64,000 bases of DNA from Arcticimaribacter sp965277835. Its GTDB lineage: Bacteria > Bacteroidota > Bacteroidia > Flavobacteriales > Flavobacteriaceae. The notes beneath the pieces are model-generated. The model did no database searches. It worked only from the letters and a program-made list of their open reading frames with translations, and was not told the origin of the DNA. Positions 59,370 through 64,000 of the stretch are shown here, piece by piece (the stretch's first letter is position 1; the number at the start of each line of letters is the position of its first letter). A program made the position numbers and the translations under genes. The stretch is from assembly GCA_965277835.1 (NCBI GenBank), contig OZ255841.1:868001-932000 (forward strand). Direction: 5' to 3'.

Positions 59370-59885
59370 TTAGTTACATGTTTTTCTAATCCACTCATAA
59401 GCATCTCTGCGTCCGAGTTCCCCTGCTCTAGACCAATCTGAACAAGCTCCTTTTATATTCTTCACGTAGAGTCTTGAAATTCCTCTACCCATAAAAGCGT
59501 CTCCATTCTTTTCATCAGCTTTTATCGCTTTACTATAATCTGCTATAGCACTTCTATATTTCTCGAAGAATTTTTTCAAATCGCCTCTACCTACATAAGC
59601 TATCGCATTTCTTGAGTCAATCTCTATAGCTTTATCAAAATCTTCCATTGCACTTCTATAATCTTCTAAATAAAATTTTGCATGCCCTCTATTAGTATAA
59701 GCCATTCCATCTCTAATGTCAATTTCTAAAGCTTTCGTATAATCTGCAACTGCACCAGCATAATCTTCATTTTCAAACTTTTTATTAGCTTCTTCAATAT
59801 ATTCTTCAGCTGTTTGGCTGTATATACTAAAAGATGCTGTTAGTATTAAAATAAAGGCTAATATGTTTTTAATCATTATACTCAT
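59370..59885 (-). CDS. Secreted TPR-repeat protein inserted in the ribosomal cluster
   Basis: A 171-residue protein with a signal peptide (MSIMIKNILAFILILTASFS, cleavage near IYSQ) and four tetratricopeptide repeats with the DYxxAxxDYxKAIExD pattern at about residues 27-60, 61-94, 95-128 and 129-162, ending in GACSDWSRAGELGRR. It has no ribosomal function that I can see and is predicted to be exported. It lies between infA (13 bp upstream) and rpmJ (45 bp downstream) on the same strand. It is therefore probably cotranscribed with translation genes. A second in-frame ATG at 59876 is an alternative start. Confidence 0.9.
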   Translation of the reverse strand: MSIMIKNILAFILILTASFSIYSQTAEEYIEEANKKFENEDYAGAVADYTKALEIDIRDGMAYTNRGHAKFYLEDYRSAMEDFDKAIEIDSRNAIAYVGRGDLKKFFEKYRSAIADYSKAIKADEKNGDAFMGRGISRLYVKNIKGACSDWSRAGELGRRDAYEWIRKTCN

Positions 59886-59898
59886 ATTCTCTTTTATC

Positions 59899-60114
59899 TT
59901 AAAACCTATAGGTTATTCTTGCCTTAGTAAGGTCATAAGGGCTCATTTCTAATTTTACTTTATCACCGGGTAATAATTTAATATAGTGTAAGCGCATTTT
60001 ACCCGAAATATGTGCTGTTACTACATGGCCACTCTCCAATTCAACTCTAAACATTGCGTTTGAAAGTGATTCGATAATCGTTCCCTCTTGTTCTATTGCT
60101 GCTTGCTTTGCCAT
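59899..60114 (-). CDS. infA: Translation initiation factor IF-1
   Basis: A 71-residue S1-fold protein that binds the A site of the 30S subunit during initiation. MAKQAAIEQEGTIIESLSNA and the SGKMRLHYIKLLPGDKVKLE block, ending in ARITYRF, are diagnostic. Seven bases separate it from secY. Confidence 0.98.
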   Translation of the reverse strand: MAKQAAIEQEGTIIESLSNAMFRVELESGHVVTAHISGKMRLHYIKLLPGDKVKLEMSPYDLTKARITYRF

Positions 60115-60121
60115 ATATTAA

Positions 60122-61471
60122 TTAATAAGCCACGCTTTTACGATTAGTCCCTGATTTCATTAAACCATCATAATGTCGGTTTAATAAATATGAATTAACC
60201 TGTTGAATTGTATCTATCGCTACTCCCACCATAATAAGTAGAGAGGTGCCTCCGTAAAATAATGCCCAGCCAGGTTGTACTCCAAAGTTTTCAACAACTG
60301 CAGGAAATACTGCAAGAGCTGCTAAAAAAACTGACCCAGGAAATGTAATATGAGACATTACTTTATCTAAAAACTCACTTGTTTCGTTACCAGGGCGAAT
60401 ACCTGGAACAAAGCCTCCACTTCGCTTTAAGTCATCTGACATTTTATTTGTAGGTACCGTAATAGCTGTATAGAAATATGTGAAAATAATAATTAGAAAT
60501 GCAAACAATATATTATATGCCAAACCAAAAATATCCGAAAAATTAGTTTGTAACCAAATACCAAAACTACTACCTCCCATTAAACCACCAACATAAGCTG
60601 GAGCAAACATTAGAGCTTGAGCAAATATAATTGGCATTACACCCGATGCATTTAATTTTAATGGAATGTACTGACGTGAACCAACCGAAACCTGATTACC
60701 TGCACCAGCAGTACCCCGTCTTGCATATTGTACTGGAATTTGTCGTACTGCCATAACCAATAATATAGAAAGCATTATGACGACCACCCAAACAATCATT
60801 TCAATTAGAATAACCATTGGGCCTCCTTGATTATCGGATACTTTTGCTACCAATTCTTGAGTAAATGAAGCCGGTAGTGTTGCAATAATACCAACCATAA
60901 TTAATAGAGATATTCCGTTTCCTATTCCTTTATCAGTTATTTTCTCTCCTAACCACATAGCAAAAATTGTCCCTGTAACTAAAATAGAAATCGAAGAAAA
61001 CATAAATAATGGGCCTCTTCCAAGAATAAATGCAGAGTCTGGTACGCCTAGTGCACTAAGCCCATATAAATAAGCTGGTGCTTGTACAATACAAATTCCT
61101 ATAGTTAACCAACGTGTTATTTGATTAATGGTTTTACGTCCGCTTTCTCCTTCGTTTTGAAGTTTCTGTAAATACGGAATAGCAATACCCATCAACTGAA
61201 CTACAATAGACGCTGATATATAAGGCATAATACCTAAAGCAAATATAGACGCATTAGCAAACGCACCTCCCGTAAACGCATTTAAAATTCCTAGTAGCCC
61301 ACCTTCGCCTACTGAGTTAGAAAGCTCTTTCAATTGTACAAAGTCAATCCCAGGTAAAACAATTTGAGCTCCCAATCGATACACTAATAAAATAGATAGA
61401 GTTAACCCTATACGATTTCGTAGTTCTTCGATTTTATAAATATTTACAAGGGTTTCTATAAATTTTTTCAT
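60122..61471 (-). CDS. secY: Protein translocase subunit SecY
   Basis: A 449-residue SecY, the pore of the Sec translocon in the inner membrane, with ten hydrophobic segments. The opening IYKIEELRNRIGLTLSIL, GIMPYISASIVVQLM in the plug/helix 2 region, the lateral-gate segment and the C-terminal FVPGIRPGNETSEFLD loop are all present. Length is normal. Genes rplO upstream and infA downstream follow the standard spc order. Confidence 0.98.
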   Translation of the reverse strand: MKKFIETLVNIYKIEELRNRIGLTLSILLVYRLGAQIVLPGIDFVQLKELSNSVGEGGLLGILNAFTGGAFANASIFALGIMPYISASIVVQLMGIAIPYLQKLQNEGESGRKTINQITRWLTIGICIVQAPAYLYGLSALGVPDSAFILGRGPLFMFSSISILVTGTIFAMWLGEKITDKGIGNGISLLIMVGIIATLPASFTQELVAKVSDNQGGPMVILIEMIVWVVVIMLSILLVMAVRQIPVQYARRGTAGAGNQVSVGSRQYIPLKLNASGVMPIIFAQALMFAPAYVGGLMGGSSFGIWLQTNFSDIFGLAYNILFAFLIIIFTYFYTAITVPTNKMSDDLKRSGGFVPGIRPGNETSEFLDKVMSHITFPGSVFLAALAVFPAVVENFGVQPGWALFYGGTSLLIMVGVAIDTIQQVNSYLLNRHYDGLMKSGTNRKSVAY

Positions 61472-61478
61472 GCGTATA

Positions 61479-61931
61479 TTATAATTCTATAGCTTTCCCT
61501 CCAGCTGCCTCTATGGCTGCTTTTGCAGTTTTTGTGAATTTATGAGCTGTTATTTCAATAGTACTTTTAAGTGTGCCTCTACCTAAAATTTTTATACGCT
61601 CATTTTTTGTTGCAAGTCTAAGTTTAACCATTTGCTCTATAGAAACAGTTTCACCTATTTTCTTAGCATCTACAAGTGCTTGCAATGTATCTAAATTTAC
61701 ACCTTCGTATTCGACACGGTTAATGTTTGTAAACCCAAATTTTGGGAGACGTCTTTGCAAAGGCATTTGTCCTCCTTCGAAACCAAGTTTCCTAGAATAT
61801 CCCGAACGCGATTTAGCTCCTTTGTGCCCACGAGCTGCCGTACCACCTTTGCCAGATCCTTGTCCACGACCTAAGCGCTTTGTACTTTTTTGTACTGCTC
61901 CGAGCGTTGGTTGTAAATTGCTTAATTTCAT
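61479..61931 (-). CDS. rplO: 50S ribosomal protein L15
   Basis: A 150-residue L15. The Gly-rich N-terminus with KRLGRGQGSGKGGTAARGHK, GFEGGQMPLQRRLPKFGF and the C-terminal AAIEAAGGKAIEL are typical. It lies between rpmD and secY with short gaps, as in the standard spc operon. Confidence 0.98.
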   Translation of the reverse strand: MKLSNLQPTLGAVQKSTKRLGRGQGSGKGGTAARGHKGAKSRSGYSRKLGFEGGQMPLQRRLPKFGFTNINRVEYEGVNLDTLQALVDAKKIGETVSIEQMVKLRLATKNERIKILGRGTLKSTIEITAHKFTKTAKAAIEAAGGKAIEL

Positions 61932-61943
61932 TTTTATATAAAT

Positions 61944-62123
61944 TTATGCTTCTGAAACAGAAACTAAATGTTCAACTTTTTTTATCATTCCAAGTATATT
62001 TGGAGTAGTGTCATGGGTTACTTCTTTCCCAATTCCGCGAAGTCCCAATGCTTCGAGTGTTCGCTTTTGGTTCTGAATACATTTAATACTACTTCTAACT
62101 TGTTTTACTTTTATTTTAGCCAT
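61944..62123 (-). CDS. rpmD: 50S ribosomal protein L30
   Basis: A 59-residue L30 with KIKVKQVRSSIKCIQNQKRT and LGLRGIGKEVTHDTTPNILG. I use the ATG at 62123. A longer in-frame reading from 62147 would overlap rpsE and adds non-conserved residues. Sixteen bases separate it from the rpsE stop. Confidence 0.97.
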   Translation of the reverse strand: MAKIKVKQVRSSIKCIQNQKRTLEALGLRGIGKEVTHDTTPNILGMIKKVEHLVSVSEA

Positions 62124-62139
62124 TTGTAAAAGATTATTT

Positions 62140-62664
62140 TTAACCATTAAAAACTTTATCTAATGATATTCCACGTTGGTTTGCTATAGTAAGAGGGTTT
62201 CTTAGTTGAAGTAAAGCATCAAAAGTTGCCTTTACAACATTGTGAGGGTTTGAAGATCCTTGAGACTTAGAAAGTACATTATGTACTCCTACAGACTCTA
62301 ATACGGCTCTTACAGCGCCTCCTGCAATAACTCCTGTACCTTCTGAGGCTGGTCTTAAAAACACACGCGCTCCACCAAATTTTCCTTTTTGTTCGTGAGG
62401 TAAAGTCCCTTTAACTATAGGTATTCTTACAAGGTTCTTCTTTGCGTCCTCAATAGCTTTTGCGATAGCTTCGGAAACTTCTTTAGATTTACCTAGACCG
62501 TATCCTACAATACCGTTTTCGTCTCCAACCACAACAATAGCAGAAAAACCAAAAGCACGACCTCCCTTAGTAACTTTAGTAACTCGTTGTACACCAACTA
62601 AGCGATCTTTTAATTCAAGACCTCCAGGTCTTACCAATTCATCATTTTTATAATTTTGTGACAT
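62140..62664 (-). CDS. rpsE: 30S ribosomal protein S5
   Basis: A 174-residue S5 with the N-terminal double-stranded RNA-binding domain (LVGVQRVTKVTKGGRAFGFS) and the C-terminal GTGVIAGGAVRAVLESVGV block and NVVKATFDALLQL. It contributes to decoding accuracy and mRNA handling on the 30S subunit. Position between rplR and rpmD is standard. Confidence 0.98.
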   Translation of the reverse strand: MSQNYKNDELVRPGGLELKDRLVGVQRVTKVTKGGRAFGFSAIVVVGDENGIVGYGLGKSKEVSEAIAKAIEDAKKNLVRIPIVKGTLPHEQKGKFGGARVFLRPASEGTGVIAGGAVRAVLESVGVHNVLSKSQGSSNPHNVVKATFDALLQLRNPLTIANQRGISLDKVFNG

Positions 62665-62667
62665 ATT

Positions 62668-63021
62668 TTAAAATTTAAGTCCAGCTTCACGCGCTCCTTC
62701 AGCCAAAGATTTAACACGCCCATGATATAAATAACCTCCACGGTCAAAAGCGATTGTAGTAATACCTGCAGTTTTAGCTCTTTCGCCAATAAGTTTACCG
62801 ACAGTAAAAGCTGTGTTTAACTTGCCTTCTTTATTTTCAATTTCTTTATCGCGAGAAGATGCTGCAACAATAGTTTTACCGGAGGTATCATCTATTAATT
62901 GAGCATAAATTTCTTTATTGCTTCTAAATACAGATAAGCGTGGAGTAGATTCCGAACCTTTTACGGTTTTACGAACGCGCATCCGAATTCTTAGCCTTCT
63001 TTTTTCTTTAGTTAGTGCCAT
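62668..63021 (-). CDS. rplR: 50S ribosomal protein L18
   Basis: A 117-residue L18 that binds 5S rRNA in the central protuberance. It shows TPRLSVFRSNKEIYAQLID, a GKLIGERAKTAGI segment and the end FDRGGYLYHGRVKSLAEGAR. Three bases separate it from rpsE. Confidence 0.98.
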   Translation of the reverse strand: MALTKEKRRLRIRMRVRKTVKGSESTPRLSVFRSNKEIYAQLIDDTSGKTIVAASSRDKEIENKEGKLNTAFTVGKLIGERAKTAGITTIAFDRGGYLYHGRVKSLAEGAREAGLKF

Positions 63022-63033
63022 TATTTTTTATAA

Positions 63034-63576
63034 TTATGCAGATTTCCCTGCTTTTCTTCTTATTTGTTCCCCTACAAATTTAACCCCCTTACCTTTATAA
63101 GGCTCTGGTGGACGAAACGATCTAATCTTAGCAGCAACAAAGCCTACTAATTGTTTATCGTGAGAGCTAAGTTTTATAATCGGATTCTTTCCTTTTTCTG
63201 AAACAGTTTCAACTTTAACTTCAGGAGATATCTCTAAAAGAATATTATGTGAAAAACCGAGAGCTAAATCTAATTTTTGCCCTTGGTTACTTGCACGATA
63301 ACCTACTCCTACCAATTCTAATTCTTTAGTAAATCCAGTAGATACACCTTCAATCATGTTTGCTAACAATGAACGATATAAACCATGCTTAGATTTATGG
63401 TCTTTAGATTCGGAGTTTCTTTTTACAATAATAGTGTTATCCAAAACCTCTAAAGTAACTCCAGAGTATTCTTGTTCAAGTTCTCCTAGCTTGCCTTTTA
63501 CAACAAACTTGTCTGCTTGAATATCTACAGTTACACCTGCTGAAACATTAACCGGATTATTGCCAATTCTAGACAT
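63034..63576 (-). CDS. rplF: 50S ribosomal protein L6
   Basis: A 180-residue L6 with two related domains. MSRIGNNPVNVSAGVTVDIQ opens the first and the second carries the diagnostic IRSFRPPEPYKGKGVKF near the end. It contacts the sarcin-ricin region of 23S rRNA. Twelve bases separate it from rplR. Confidence 0.98.
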   Translation of the reverse strand: MSRIGNNPVNVSAGVTVDIQADKFVVKGKLGELEQEYSGVTLEVLDNTIIVKRNSESKDHKSKHGLYRSLLANMIEGVSTGFTKELELVGVGYRASNQGQKLDLALGFSHNILLEISPEVKVETVSEKGKNPIIKLSSHDKQLVGFVAAKIRSFRPPEPYKGKGVKFVGEQIRRKAGKSA

Positions 63577-63596
63577 TATTTTTTCTCTTTATATAT

Positions 63597-63998
63597 TTAA
63601 TAAATGTAACATAGTAATTCGCCACCTATATTCTTTTGCTTTGCTTGTTTTCCTGTCATTACCCCACTAGAAGTAGATATAATTGACACACCCAAGCCAT
63701 TTAAAATTCTAGGAAGTTCTAGTGCTCCTGCATACTTACGTAAACCTGGAGTGCTAATTCTTTGAATTTCTTTAATTATAGGTTGCTTATTTATCTTGTC
63801 GTATTTTAATGCGATTTTAATATTTCCTTGGTTGTTCTCTGTGTCTTCGAATTTGTAACTAAGAATATATCCCTGATCGAAAAGAATTTTTGTTATTTCT
63901 TTTTTAATCTTTGATGCTGGCACGTTCACTATACGGTGACCTGCTGCACTTGCATTACGAATTCTTGTTAAAAAGTCTGCTAACGGATCTGTGTACAT
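63597..63998 (-). CDS. rpsH: 30S ribosomal protein S8
   Basis: A complete 133-residue S8 whose ATG lies two bases from the window end. MYTDPLADFLTRIRNASAAG opens it. STPGLRKYAG and the end STSSGVMTGKQAKQKNIGG are typical. S8 binds helix 21 of 16S rRNA. The remaining upstream spc genes (rpsN, rplE and so on) should lie beyond the window. Confidence 0.98.
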   Translation of the reverse strand: MYTDPLADFLTRIRNASAAGHRIVNVPASKIKKEITKILFDQGYILSYKFEDTENNQGNIKIALKYDKINKQPIIKEIQRISTPGLRKYAGALELPRILNGLGVSIISTSSGVMTGKQAKQKNIGGELLCYIY

Positions 63999-64000
63999 AG

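Noticed and set aside
1..64000. tRNA, rRNA, insertion sequences or att sites
   Set aside because: No cloverleaf-like or rRNA-like sequence, transposase frame or flanking repeat was recognised anywhere in the window.

Overview
The window comes from an AT-rich member of the Bacteroidota, most likely the order Flavobacteriales. The evidence is a PorP/SprF protein next to a giant surface protein ending in a gliding-motility-type C-terminal domain (type IX secretion), a ribosomal cluster followed by carA and eno, a zinc-less L36, and TAnnTTTG -7 boxes upstream of several genes. It is a chromosomal segment. I see no rRNA, tRNA, CRISPR array or insertion sequence.

Layout. 1-9.7 kb: a truncated priA with yihY on the minus strand, then rlmH, rdgB, an acyl-CoA synthetase, an acyl-CoA dehydrogenase and a secreted M28 peptidase on the plus strand. 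8.7-31.8 kb (minus): a 7,356-residue repeat protein followed, with a 4-nt overlap, by its PorP/SprF partner. This unit looks like sprB-sprF. The giant gene holds eight copies of a ~1,428-bp tandem repeat and, further on, thirteen ~302-bp repeats. 32-47.5 kb: mostly housekeeping genes (PLP-dependent cysteine/cystathionine synthase, LolC/E-type permease, NamZ-type muramidase, QueE, FolD, Ffh, ArgS) mixed with small accessory genes. The accessory genes include a pair of unknown proteins sharing a GMG(Y/F)QI motif, an unknown 753-residue membrane protein, an exported intradiol dioxygenase and an orphan antitoxin-like gene.

47.9-52.3 kb (plus) is a compact five-gene operon of unusual composition. 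It encodes a Rieske domain fused to a thiamine-diphosphate enzyme, two small membrane proteins, a ferric-reductase-like haem membrane protein that carries its own C-terminal Rieske domain, and a membrane-anchored protein with a Cys/His cluster. I read it as a candidate undescribed redox system that could pass electrons from a 2-oxoacid-type reaction to the membrane. This is the most interesting small locus in the window.

52.3-64 kb (minus): gltA, then eno and carA, then the spc/alpha ribosomal cluster from rpsH to rplQ with secY, infA and rpoA. A secreted TPR protein gene is inserted between infA and rpmJ. Two clear intrinsic terminators mark the ends of rplQ and eno.
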